This document shows positions 15,086-23,534 of a DNA stretch of 64,000 bases, piece by piece. The position numbers and the translations under genes were made by a program. The notes below the pieces were generated by a model, which ran no database searches, had not been told where the DNA came from, and saw only the letters and a list, made by a program, of their open reading frames with translations. Position 1 is the first letter of the stretch, and every line of letters starts with the position of its first letter. Source of the DNA: Lientehia sp934351765 (GTDB taxonomy: Bacteria; Bacillota; Clostridia; Lachnospirales; Lachnospiraceae); contig NZ_JBQKGG010000006.1 in assembly GCF_052118925.1 (NCBI RefSeq), positions 1 through 64,000 of the forward strand, in the 5' to 3' direction.

Positions 15086-17805
15086 TTTCCTTCCATCCCT
15101 GCTGTTCTTTTATCGTTTTCCGGATACCCATCTGCCACATCGTAAATCACCTGTCCTCCGCTGACAGCCTTGAAATGCTCTCGCGCGCAATGGCGCTTCG
15201 CCTCCTCGAGCCATCGTGATTCCTTTGTGTCTGTGGAGCCTCTGAGCTCTGCAACAACATACGCATACATTGCCGTTCCCGTTTTTAACGCAATTGCCCA
15301 GTCCGGATTATAATGTCCAAACGGTGTGGAAACAGAAAAGCGGTCCGGCAGTTTTACATAGACGGCGACTTCCGATGACGCTTCCAGCGCCTCAATGAAC
15401 TTACGCTCGGATTCCGAAGCATAAATTGCATGATCATACAGATGCTTCTCTGTTTTCATGACATTCACGCCAGGTTTCCCTTTTATAACGCTATCCGTAA
15501 AAAGCTCTGTATCATACCGCTCATCCAGAGCCTCATACGAAATATGCCGGATGACTGCCTCTGCCTTCTCCTGATCGATCAGCCTGCCAGCCTGAAACAT
15601 AAATGCTTCCGGATTATCTTTAAACTGATCAAACACGGAAGGCCTGATCCCCGCAAGGATCCGGATTATGGCTTTTCTTGTAAGCCCGGTTTTCTCCGCC
15701 AGCGTTCCTACAAGGTCATACTTCTCGCCGGTCTCAGTCTGAATACTGAGCTTTGGCACATGAAGCCTGGCATCAAGTGCTTCTGTCGCTTTCCGCACCA
15801 GCTCATCCGTGTCAAAATCAACCACATATGCTGTTTTTGTATTGATCCTGCTCCACAATGCCTGAAATTCCGGCATGGAAAGCTTTTCCGGATCAACGTG
15901 AAGCTCCACCCTGCTGCTTCTGGCATTCTCCGGCCTCATGATGCTGCCATCACAAGCTGCCTCCGCCCGTCCGGTTGTCTCTGCCATTTCCGACTGAAGC
16001 TTCTTTGCAAACGCATCGTAGCTTTCACTGGCAATGACCGTAAGCACATTGATGTTGTGGACATCGGCTCCCAGTACACTCTCGTCCATGCGCTCTCCAT
16101 GTTCATTGACACAGAGACGCATGCCGCGGCCGACCTCCTGGCGTTTGCGAACCTCGCTGCTGCTTTGCTTTAATGTACAGATCTGAAACACATTTGGATT
16201 ATCCCATCCCTCTTTCAGTGCAGAATGGGAAAAAATAAATCTGACCGGCGACTTCTGTGGATCACGGTCCAGAAGAAGCTCCTTGTTCTTCATGATCAGA
16301 TCATATGCCCCCGCATCATCGGAAGAAGTCTCGCTGCGTCTGACCTTACTGTTGATCATGCGGCCTTTTTTATCAATGGAAAAGTATCCGGCGTGCGTCT
16401 TTTTTGCAGCAATCCTCCGCAAATATCCGGCATATTCCTCCTCACCGGCCTTATACGCAAGACTGCGGACAATCTTCTCATATTCCTGTTCAAACAGATC
16501 CGCAAACATCCCATTCACCGGTTTCCCGGATCTGTCATATGTTCTGTAATGGGCAACCTCGTCAATGAAGAACAGGGACAGAACCTTGATACCCATATGA
16601 AACAGCCGGCGTTCCCGTTCAATGTGGGAAAGGATCGTCTCTCGGATCTGGATTCTGCGGAGCTGCTCCTCACTCACCTGACCGCTCATATCTCCGGCAT
16701 ACAGTCTGATTCCGTTAACAAATTCAATCGAATCCTCACGCCCGTCAATATTCTTAATAATAAAGTGATTTCTGTATTCCTCCAGCTCTCCGGAATTCGG
16801 ATACAAGTCGAATCCAATCCCAGCCTTCACGGAAATCTCTTTGATCCCGGAGCTGCTTCTGGAATGAAACTGAAGCACTGCGCCCGGATCCGCTTTGGAC
16901 AGGTCGATCCCCTCCAAATACACATAGCTGTCGGTCACCTCCGTCCCGGATTTCCGAATGCCCTTCACTACAATCTTTTTTACCAGCTTTCTGTTATATG
17001 CCTCCAGCGCATCCATACGGTACACCATATTGTAGATGCTGCCGCTCTTATGAGTCGCGGAATAACGCAAGGTCATCAGCGGATGGAATTCCTCCAGATT
17101 TTTCTTCGTCTGCTTTCCCTCTACCGACTGAGGCTCATCGATGATCACGATCGGATTGGTTCCGGCGATCATGTCGATAGGTCTTCTGGAGCGGAATTCA
17201 TCCAGCTTCATATAGATTCTCCGGGCATCTTTCCCCTTTGCATTGAATGACTGGGAATTGATGATCATGACATTGATCGAAGGGTCGGACGCAAACCGGT
17301 CAATCTCCGTAAGCTTCGCCGAATTATAACTGAAAAACCTGATTTTCTTTCCGTATTCTTCCGCAAAATGCTCCTGCGTGACCTGAAAGGTCTTGTACAC
17401 ACCCTCACGGATCGCAATGCTCGGCACAATGATCACAAACTTGCTCCAGCCGTAATGCCGGTTCAGCTCATACATGGTTTTGATATAAGTATAGGTCTTG
17501 CCAACGCCGGTCTCCATTTCAACCGTTAAATTATAGGTTCCCTCCAGTCTTGGAGAAGGATCGATCTGATTTCGTTTCTGTATCGTCCGGATATGCTCCA
17601 GAATGATCGGATCCTTCAGTTCCGGTACGATCCGCTGATTTCCCCATCCGGTGAATTCCTGTGCTTCCGCCGGGGACATCTGATGCGTTCCATTGTCCCT
17701 GTCCGTCCGATAAGAAGAAGTTTGATATGGCTGTCCCGCAAACACATCGACGACAGCTTTTGCGGCATCCTCCTGGAACTTCTGATGCCTGAATTGCAGC
17801 TTCAT
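15082..17805 (-). CDS. res: Type III restriction enzyme, Res subunit
   Basis: A 907-residue SF2 translocase/endonuclease subunit. Walker A is METGVGKTYTY (near 97-107), the DEAD-like box is IIDEPQ (near 220), and later helicase motifs include FSHSALKEGWDNPNVFQI and EVGRGMRLCVN. The C-terminal nuclease region has YNPDWAIAL followed by YVVAELRGS; type III enzymes normally have a PD...ExK motif here, so the expected Lys is Arg (codon AGA), which may weaken or abolish cleavage. GGAGGAGAAG precedes the ATG, 13 bases after mod. It forms an ATP-dependent complex with Mod. Confidence 0.93.
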   Translation of the reverse strand: MKLQFRHQKFQEDAAKAVVDVFAGQPYQTSSYRTDRDNGTHQMSPAEAQEFTGWGNQRIVPELKDPIILEHIRTIQKRNQIDPSPRLEGTYNLTVEMETGVGKTYTYIKTMYELNRHYGWSKFVIIVPSIAIREGVYKTFQVTQEHFAEEYGKKIRFFSYNSAKLTEIDRFASDPSINVMIINSQSFNAKGKDARRIYMKLDEFRSRRPIDMIAGTNPIVIIDEPQSVEGKQTKKNLEEFHPLMTLRYSATHKSGSIYNMVYRMDALEAYNRKLVKKIVVKGIRKSGTEVTDSYVYLEGIDLSKADPGAVLQFHSRSSSGIKEISVKAGIGFDLYPNSGELEEYRNHFIIKNIDGREDSIEFVNGIRLYAGDMSGQVSEEQLRRIQIRETILSHIERERRLFHMGIKVLSLFFIDEVAHYRTYDRSGKPVNGMFADLFEQEYEKIVRSLAYKAGEEEYAGYLRRIAAKKTHAGYFSIDKKGRMINSKVRRSETSSDDAGAYDLIMKNKELLLDRDPQKSPVRFIFSHSALKEGWDNPNVFQICTLKQSSSEVRKRQEVGRGMRLCVNEHGERMDESVLGADVHNINVLTVIASESYDAFAKKLQSEMAETTGRAEAACDGSIMRPENARSSRVELHVDPEKLSMPEFQALWSRINTKTAYVVDFDTDELVRKATEALDARLHVPKLSIQTETGEKYDLVGTLAEKTGLTRKAIIRILAGIRPSVFDQFKDNPEAFMFQAGRLIDQEKAEAVIRHISYEALDERYDTELFTDSVIKGKPGVNVMKTEKHLYDHAIYASESERKFIEALEASSEVAVYVKLPDRFSVSTPFGHYNPDWAIALKTGTAMYAYVVAELRGSTDTKESRWLEEAKRHCAREHFKAVSGGQVIYDVADGYPENDKRTAGMEGK

Positions 17806-17818
17806 TGACTTCTCCTCC

Positions 17819-19675
17819 TTAAATCACTTTGACAGCCGTATCCGGAGCCATCCGTTTAAACAGTTCTCCCACATTGATCTTTGATGCACTTCCGGAGAAG
17901 CTGTGATCCCGGAACACCACACGAAGAGGCTTCTGCCTTGCGATCTCCTTCATCACACTCTCCGGAATATTCTCATCAAAACAGGCGATCAGATCCCCTG
18001 CATTATAATTATGAACGGTACAGCCTTCTATCAGGTCTGAATGGTAGGGCAGGGATAACGGAAGTCCCCAGTCCAGAAGACAGCCAAACAACAGGTCCAG
18101 ATCGGTCCGATCCGGTTTTACACTGGATTCCAGCATAAAAAGCAGCTCCTGCGAATATTCTGCGGGACTGTAATAAACTTCCCTCCTGTTCGTTGTGTCC
18201 ACAGAAAATACCCGGAATCCATAATCAATGTCTGCGCCCGTTTCTTCTTTTATTTTTTTGGCCGCTCTCCGGATCCGTTCCTCCCCGATCTGGCAGATTG
18301 TTTCATATCCCAGCCTGTATGCTTCTGTTTTCTCCCCGCATTTCTCCGGGAGCTGAATCAGGATAAACTTTCGTTTTCCGTTTCCTTCCGAATTTAATTT
18401 CATGACTGCATGAGCCGTTGCTGCCGATCCGGAAAAGAAATCCAGAACCACATCTCCATCCTTCACATTGGCCACTTTCATAATAGCTCGCAGCAGTTCA
18501 ACCGGTTTGGGATTACTGAACACATTTTTTACGCCAAACAATCCGGTCATACAGTCATTAGCCCCCTGATTGTGGCCGAACTGCTCATGGGGCCACCAGT
18601 TGGTGGCACACTGTCCCTCCTCTTCCCGTTCAAACTGATAATACTTCTTTCGGGGCATTCCGTCTCCGCCCTTTGGAAAATACATCCGTCCTTCTTCCAG
18701 ATACTTTTTATAAGTCGATTCATCCCCCATCCACTCTTCATCCAGGATTTTTCCTGTGGGGGTCACGATCTGATACCGGCTGCCATTCTGACCGGAACCG
18801 GTCTTCCAGGGCTTGCTGGCCCAGGGACCTCTTGGATCATGATCCGCATTGGTAAAGGATGCCGTAAGATCCAGCTTTCCCACGCCCACCTGCTTTAAAT
18901 ACACACTGTCCTTCGCATAGACTAAAATATGCTCGGCAACAATGCCGATCATCTTTGTTTTGTCATTGGGCTGATTATGCCGTCTTCTCCAGTGAATATG
19001 CCCCTCAAAATTCTGTTTTCCAAATATTTCGTTGCAGATCAGTTTCAGATTTTCCACTTCATTATCATCAATGCTGATGAAAATCACGCCATCCTGCGAA
19101 AGCAGATTCCGCGCAAGAAATAATCTCGAAAACATCATCGAGCACCATTTTGAATGGAAACGGCCGCTGGTTTCTGAATTGACCGACATACGGGTTCCAT
19201 CTTCATCCACCCGTCCGGCCTCCATCTCATATTCCGCAGCCGAAACCTTAAAGGAATCATTATAAATGAAATCGCTTCCCGTGTTATACGGCGGATCAAT
19301 ATAGATCAGCTTTACACTCTCCAGATAGCTCTCCTGTAAAAGCTTCAGAGCATCCAGATTATCTCCTTCAATATAGATATTTTCCGTTGAATCCCAGTTC
19401 ACGCTCTTCTCTGTCTGCGGGCGCAGCGTTTTCTTAACCGGTGTATTGGCATCCACGATCGCCTGCTTTTTCCCCACCCAAGACAGTCCATAGAACTCCT
19501 CTCCCTCTATGACCACATCGGAAAGCATCTGTTTCAGCATATCGAAATCTACTGCTTTCCGCTCCCTTCCATCTGCTCCGATGGTCTCGGTTATACAGCC
19601 CGGAAACAGTCTGCCGATTGCATTGATATTCTGTTCTGTCTGATTCCTGCTTTGCATGTTCACGTTCTCGATCAT
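17819..19675 (-). CDS. mod: Type III DNA methyltransferase, Mod subunit
   Basis: A 618-residue beta-class N6-adenine methyltransferase. The catalytic motif IV is IDPPYNTGSDF (DPPY at 127-130) and the AdoMet-binding motif I comes later as VLDFFSGSAATAHAVM, the order typical of type III Mod. The target-recognition region lies between (about 230-400), including an aromatic and basic stretch around WRRRHNQPND. It methylates one strand of an asymmetric site and gives specificity to Res. Its ATG overlaps the stop of the preceding nuclease-like gene (ATGA) and it is 13 bases from res. No simple-repeat tract suggesting phase variation is visible. Confidence 0.94.
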   Translation of the reverse strand: MIENVNMQSRNQTEQNINAIGRLFPGCITETIGADGRERKAVDFDMLKQMLSDVVIEGEEFYGLSWVGKKQAIVDANTPVKKTLRPQTEKSVNWDSTENIYIEGDNLDALKLLQESYLESVKLIYIDPPYNTGSDFIYNDSFKVSAAEYEMEAGRVDEDGTRMSVNSETSGRFHSKWCSMMFSRLFLARNLLSQDGVIFISIDDNEVENLKLICNEIFGKQNFEGHIHWRRRHNQPNDKTKMIGIVAEHILVYAKDSVYLKQVGVGKLDLTASFTNADHDPRGPWASKPWKTGSGQNGSRYQIVTPTGKILDEEWMGDESTYKKYLEEGRMYFPKGGDGMPRKKYYQFEREEEGQCATNWWPHEQFGHNQGANDCMTGLFGVKNVFSNPKPVELLRAIMKVANVKDGDVVLDFFSGSAATAHAVMKLNSEGNGKRKFILIQLPEKCGEKTEAYRLGYETICQIGEERIRRAAKKIKEETGADIDYGFRVFSVDTTNRREVYYSPAEYSQELLFMLESSVKPDRTDLDLLFGCLLDWGLPLSLPYHSDLIEGCTVHNYNAGDLIACFDENIPESVMKEIARQKPLRVVFRDHSFSGSASKINVGELFKRMAPDTAVKVI

Positions 19676-20604
19676 CTGATTTTCTCCTGCCGTTTTAAAA
19701 CGTCTGTGATAAATTGATCCGCAAAGGCCCTCATCTGATCAGCTTTTCTGTAATTAGGCAATGGAATCTCATATCGTTCACTTGCGAACAGGGCATCCGC
19801 CGATCCATCCAGTTTTTCTATGATCATATAAGGAATCTCCTCCTGTATCGGATAGTATAACACAAACAGATCGGTATGGAGCCGGTCCCGCAGAAGTGCC
19901 AGGCTCTTGTATTTCAAATTATCCTTCTGTAGATAGTTTGTGATTTTCTGATCCGCAAACGGGATCTTTGATCTTGCTGTATGCTTTTTAAATTCAAGGA
20001 TCGCTGCTGCCTCATTTTTTCCATCAAAAATCACGGTATCCGCATCCCCCGGCCAAAAATATGGCTGGTGCGACAGATACCCCTCCAGAGACGATGTGGC
20101 ATATATAAGCCCGGCACTCCCGATGGGCGCCGGACGTTTTCTTAATTGTTCGATTTTCTCCTGTATTTCCTTTGCATCGTACCGCGCGACCGAATTTTTC
20201 TTATATCTGGACAGATCCAGCTCCACAACCTTTTCCTGTCCATTTTCCCACTGCGCTTCCGGGACATCCCGAAACAGCATATATTTTTCTTTCATTCCCT
20301 GCGCGGCCAGAAACAGATATATCCGGTTGGACTTTTCTTTTCCATCGCACGCCGAGATCAGCTTTAACAGCTCCGTTTCACTTTTTTCCTGGATCGAGTC
20401 CGAATCACTGATCCGCTTGATCCACACTTCATCACACACCTGCTCCGATTCCCAGTCTACAAAAAAGTCAAACGATGCCGCATACAGATTCCGTTCCCGA
20501 AACGGCTGCGAATCAAACCACTCCTCCGGGTCTCCGCAAACATGATTTATCTGAGCTTTCCGTGTACGGTTAGCTGCCAACGCAAGAATCGGTTTTCTAA
20601 GCAT
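19672..20604 (-). CDS. Nuclease-like protein, first large gene of the type III RM operon
   Basis: A 310-residue protein of no named family that I recognise. Residues 184-207 read WPGDADTVIFDG...AAILEFKKH, with an acidic residue, a hydrophobic beta strand and E204-F-K206: a good fit to the PD-(D/E)xK nuclease core. The C-terminal third (LFVLYYPIQEEIPYMIIEKL) looks like further strands of such a fold. It overlaps mod by four bases, so it is an integral part of the operon. It may supply a nuclease, or aid target binding. The motif assignment is by eye; known type III operons usually contain only mod and res. Confidence 0.75.
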   Translation of the reverse strand: MLRKPILALAANRTRKAQINHVCGDPEEWFDSQPFRERNLYAASFDFFVDWESEQVCDEVWIKRISDSDSIQEKSETELLKLISACDGKEKSNRIYLFLAAQGMKEKYMLFRDVPEAQWENGQEKVVELDLSRYKKNSVARYDAKEIQEKIEQLRKRPAPIGSAGLIYATSSLEGYLSHQPYFWPGDADTVIFDGKNEAAAILEFKKHTARSKIPFADQKITNYLQKDNLKYKSLALLRDRLHTDLFVLYYPIQEEIPYMIIEKLDGSADALFASERYEIPLPNYRKADQMRAFADQFITDVLKRQEKIR

Positions 20605-20698
20605 ATTTTTTCCCTTCTATTCTTTCAAATGATTTTCTGTCAATCTTTTGTCTTTCTTCTCTGGTTGTATCTTTAATTAAAGATCCTGCCATCGTCAT
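20597..20698 (-). CDS. Possible small leader protein (33 aa)
   Basis: ATG at 20698 opens a 33-codon frame (MTMAGSLIKDTTREERQKID and so on) ending in TAG at 20597-20599, overlapping the start of the nuclease-like gene. AAAGGTAGG lies just upstream. The charged helical composition and the coupled stop/start make it a plausible small protein or leader of the restriction operon, but size makes this uncertain. I see no gene in the rest of 20699-20947 apart from the terminator. Confidence 0.35.
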   Translation of the reverse strand: MTMAGSLIKDTTREERQKIDRKSFERIEGKKYA

Positions 20699-20880
20699 TC
20701 CGCCTACCTTTGAAGAATCTCCCTCTCATTTCGTAATGAGCAAAACATCTCGCGGAATATTATCTGTGGACAGTAACAAACAAAATACCATACTTAGTAT
20801 TATACCTTATGGGAGAGAATTTGTCATTCAAATCTCCAGGAAGCAAACGTGGAAAAGGCAGCCGAAAGAGACGATAACAA

Positions 20881-20928
20881 CAAAAAATAGGTCCGGACGC
20901 ACTGCGGTTAATCAGTGTATCTGAACCT
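20881..20928 (-). terminator. Terminator of the radical SAM gene
   Basis: Arms 20889-20904 and 20913-20928 pair over 16 bases if G-U pairs are allowed (all four differences are transitions), with an 8-base loop. On the minus strand it is followed by ATTTTTTG. Confidence 0.7.
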
Positions 20929-20947
20929 GTCTTTTCTATAATTTAAT

Positions 20948-22441
20948 TTAGTAAATCATATAATTAAATTCTTCAATATTTTCAATCCCCATCTCTCTTA
21001 ACACTTGAACAGAATGTACAATATCATTTTCACAATGATATTTCGGTATGTGAGGAACTCTTACCCTTATCTTGGATTGTGGAATTTGTGTACACAACAT
21101 TTTTAAATTATGAATTACATTTTTATTGGAACAGCCAGTATATAATGCATATATTTGCGGGTTCATATCTTTAATATCAATGTGCCAAACCTCCACAACA
21201 TCAATAAGTTTTTCTACCTCATATGCCAATACATTTAAAGAAGTTTGAACATCTATGTCCCATTCTGGATATTGTTGATGAAACGCTCGAATGAAATCGG
21301 CATACAATAACGGCTCTCCTCCGCCAAATGTAATCCCTCCATTTGACATTTCGAAGTAAACTGCATCTTTTTCAACCATACGACCAAGCTGATTTACACT
21401 GACTTTCTTGTAAAATGGAAATACATTAATATGTTGTTTATTAATACAATACCGACAATTTAACATACAATTATTGAACGCAATCAATGTGCGTACTCCT
21501 TCTCCATCCGTTTGAATTCTTAATCGTTCGATTCCACGAACTGGTGCATAAAGTTGCTCACTATATGCTACTTTTATTTTTTTTGTTTTATTCCATAAAT
21601 ATATTGCTTCATTTTCACAAGGAGGACAAGTACATCTACACTCTGCTTCGAATTCACAAGGCTTTTCCACCAGATCTTCATGATAACATTTGGCATATTT
21701 TTTCCTTAATGCTTTCAAGTGCGAACAAACTTCTTTTCCATTATTTGGGCAAATATATTCATACACACCAAAACACTCTAGATCATGCCGAATAATTTCA
21801 TCATCCTTTAACATTATGAGTTCATACGATTCTTTTTGGTGATGATATAGATTCACTTCTTGCAATTGCTGTATTTTAGGTAGTTCGAGCGATTTTAATA
21901 AAATTTTTTCTACATCTTTGCTAACTAATTCCTCATAAGTTTTAATCTGCTCAATAACATCCGCCCAGTCCGAGTCGTAATCTATCATGTCGTATCTATT
22001 CAAAAAGCAAATAGAATCGTATTGATCTGCATTTTTAATGATTCGTAGCAGTCCTTTATGATCGACTTCTGTTCCTTCCCATTCACCAAGATAGATAAGG
22101 TGTAAATGCCATTGATATTTTTCAGCTAACTCAACAAAAACATCTAACAGGCAATCAGTTCCATTTTCGCAGATAACAAGAGCAACCTGCTTGTCTTCAT
22201 TTACGTATTCCAAAAACTCCTGTTCCATATTTCGAACAGAGAATCTACAGGGCGAAATCAGTACGCCTTCATGTATCCCATAATCACCTTCTTTATGATA
22301 ATATATCACATTTTTTGAATCTCTTTTTTCATGCTCTAAGGGATAGTCAAAATCAATTTTAACACATCGCAAAGATTTATTATTTAGATATGTCTTCAGA
22401 TAGTTCCATCCAAAAGAGCTTTTTTCGTAAAACACTACCAT
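20948..22441 (-). CDS. Radical SAM protein with a novel N-terminal domain
   Basis: A 497-residue protein. The C-terminal 190 residues are a radical SAM core with C325-x3-C329-x2-C332 (CMLNCRYC), the glycine-rich GGITFGGGEPLL, and DVQTSLNV/HIDIKDMN strands; these match activating enzymes of glycyl-radical enzymes (PflA/YjjW-like). Residues 223-275 hold a dense Cys cluster (ten Cys, including CRCTCPPC) suited to extra Fe-S or zinc sites. The first 220 residues match no family I know. No glycyl-radical enzyme or precursor peptide is next to it. GAGGTGG lies upstream of the ATG. The gene is AT-rich relative to both flanks, has its own palindromic operator-like site and terminator, and appears to be a horizontally acquired single-gene unit. 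Confidence 0.85.
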   Translation of the reverse strand: MVVFYEKSSFGWNYLKTYLNNKSLRCVKIDFDYPLEHEKRDSKNVIYYHKEGDYGIHEGVLISPCRFSVRNMEQEFLEYVNEDKQVALVICENGTDCLLDVFVELAEKYQWHLHLIYLGEWEGTEVDHKGLLRIIKNADQYDSICFLNRYDMIDYDSDWADVIEQIKTYEELVSKDVEKILLKSLELPKIQQLQEVNLYHHQKESYELIMLKDDEIIRHDLECFGVYEYICPNNGKEVCSHLKALRKKYAKCYHEDLVEKPCEFEAECRCTCPPCENEAIYLWNKTKKIKVAYSEQLYAPVRGIERLRIQTDGEGVRTLIAFNNCMLNCRYCINKQHINVFPFYKKVSVNQLGRMVEKDAVYFEMSNGGITFGGGEPLLYADFIRAFHQQYPEWDIDVQTSLNVLAYEVEKLIDVVEVWHIDIKDMNPQIYALYTGCSNKNVIHNLKMLCTQIPQSKIRVRVPHIPKYHCENDIVHSVQVLREMGIENIEEFNYMIY

Positions 22442-22482
22442 TTTTTACATCACCACCTCATATTTCTTTCATACTATTTTTA

Positions 22483-22509
22483 ACTTGTAACCTATTTTAT
22501 GTTACAAGT
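22483..22509 (-). promoter_or_regulatory. Operator-like palindrome before the radical SAM gene
   Basis: ACTTGTAAC (22483-22491) and GTTACAAGT (22501-22509) form a perfect 9-9-9 inverted repeat about 40 bases upstream of the radical SAM start, and may overlap its promoter. A related TGTAACAAA...TTTGTTACA pair lies before the AAA+ operon at 30811-30849. Confidence 0.5.
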
Positions 22510-22524
22510 CAAATTTCTTCATTT

Positions 22525-22797
22525 TTACTTTTCCGAATCCAGTTCTCCTTTCCTCATTTCTTTGTCTATAAGTTTCTCAAGCCTCCTGCACGTATCCGGA
22601 TAATCCCTGTACCCAAGCAAATGCATCTTATCTTTCAGCAGTTCCATGGCTTCTTCAAATCTCCCCACACCCCGCTTATATACTCTGCATACGATTATAC
22701 GATACGGCGAATCTTCCCTTGCAAATTCCTCCTTGAACTTTAACCGTATTTTTTTCTGACTGAATAACGAGTCTGCAAGGTATGAACTGTGATCCAC
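22525..22797 (-). CDS. Small hypothetical protein (90 aa)
   Basis: A 90-residue soluble, basic protein (DSPYRIIVCRVYKRGVGRFE in the middle, then a helical region with GYRDYPDTC) of a type I have seen as short uncharacterised proteins in Lachnospiraceae, without assigned function. The first usable start in frame is GTG at 22797; the frame is open back to the stop of the upstream metallopeptidase gene, and an ATG just after that stop (near 22829) is one frame off, so a small indel may have removed the original start. Codon use is like the neighbouring chromosome. Confidence 0.6.
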   Translation of the reverse strand: MDHSSYLADSLFSQKKIRLKFKEEFAREDSPYRIIVCRVYKRGVGRFEEAMELLKDKMHLLGYRDYPDTCRRLEKLIDKEMRKGELDSEK

Positions 22798-22830
22798 GTA
22801 AGCATAGGGAACACTAAACAGCGAAACATC

Positions 22831-23394
22831 CTATCCCCTTCTCTTCATCAGTTCCCCGCCATTTTCTTTCAGCCACCGCACTGCCTTTCGATAATCCGGC
22901 AGTACCTTTTCGACTTCTTTCCAGAATGTCTTTGAGTGGTTCATTTCTTTCCGATGGCACAGTTCATGAACCACCACATAGTCCAGCACCTCCGGCGGGG
23001 CCAGCACGAGCAAGCAGTTGAAGTTCAAATTTCCTTTGGAGTTGCAGCTCCCCCAACGGGTTTTCTGGCAGCGGATCGTGATTCGGCCGTATGTAACACC
23101 GACGATGGGCGCATAATAGGCAGTTCTTTCCGGTATTACCTTTAACGCCTGATCTGCCAGATTTTGAAGCTCCGCTCCGGTAAAACGCTGGGTATTTTGT
23201 TCTGCTGCTTGTTCCTGCTCCTGCAGCCTTTTCATTTTTTCAAGCTGTTCCCGGATCCATGGCTCTTTTCTTTTTATCATCTGCCGAACCGCTTCTTCCG
23301 GCATCGACCTGGGGACCCGGACTTTCACCGTCTGATCCTGCCAGACCTGGATCACCGCAGTTTTTCGATTTGACCGTATGATCTGAATGTTCAT
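22831..23394 (-). CDS. YgjP/SprT-type zinc metallopeptidase
   Basis: A YgjP-like (DUF45) metal-dependent protein of 187 residues from the chosen start. The zinc site is VVHELCHRKEMNHSKTFW: HExxH as HELCH plus a third His six residues on. Upstream lie TRWGSCNSKGNLNFN and CLLVLAPPEVLDYV, typical of the family. The frame is open back to 23508, but those 38 residues are low-complexity and atypical; ATG at 23394 is preceded by GGGAG and gives the family's usual start. Cytoplasmic; substrates unknown. It follows the NifX-FKBP fusion gene on the same strand. Confidence 0.88.
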   Translation of the reverse strand: MNIQIIRSNRKTAVIQVWQDQTVKVRVPRSMPEEAVRQMIKRKEPWIREQLEKMKRLQEQEQAAEQNTQRFTGAELQNLADQALKVIPERTAYYAPIVGVTYGRITIRCQKTRWGSCNSKGNLNFNCLLVLAPPEVLDYVVVHELCHRKEMNHSKTFWKEVEKVLPDYRKAVRWLKENGGELMKRRG

Positions 23395-23534
23395 TTGCTT
23401 TTTTCTCCCATTCACCACAGAAAGACAGCCCGAAAGCTGTCTTCCTGATTCTGCGGCGTCATGTGCGGCGTCTGAATCCAGACTGTTTCCGCCGTGCCTG
23501 CCGTTCATTTTTTCGTCTTTACAATTCCTGCTTT

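Noticed and set aside
20736..20924. Plus-strand 62-codon frame between the restriction operon and the radical SAM gene
   Set aside because: No ribosome binding site and no recognisable sequence; its 3' half overlaps a terminator stem on the other strand.
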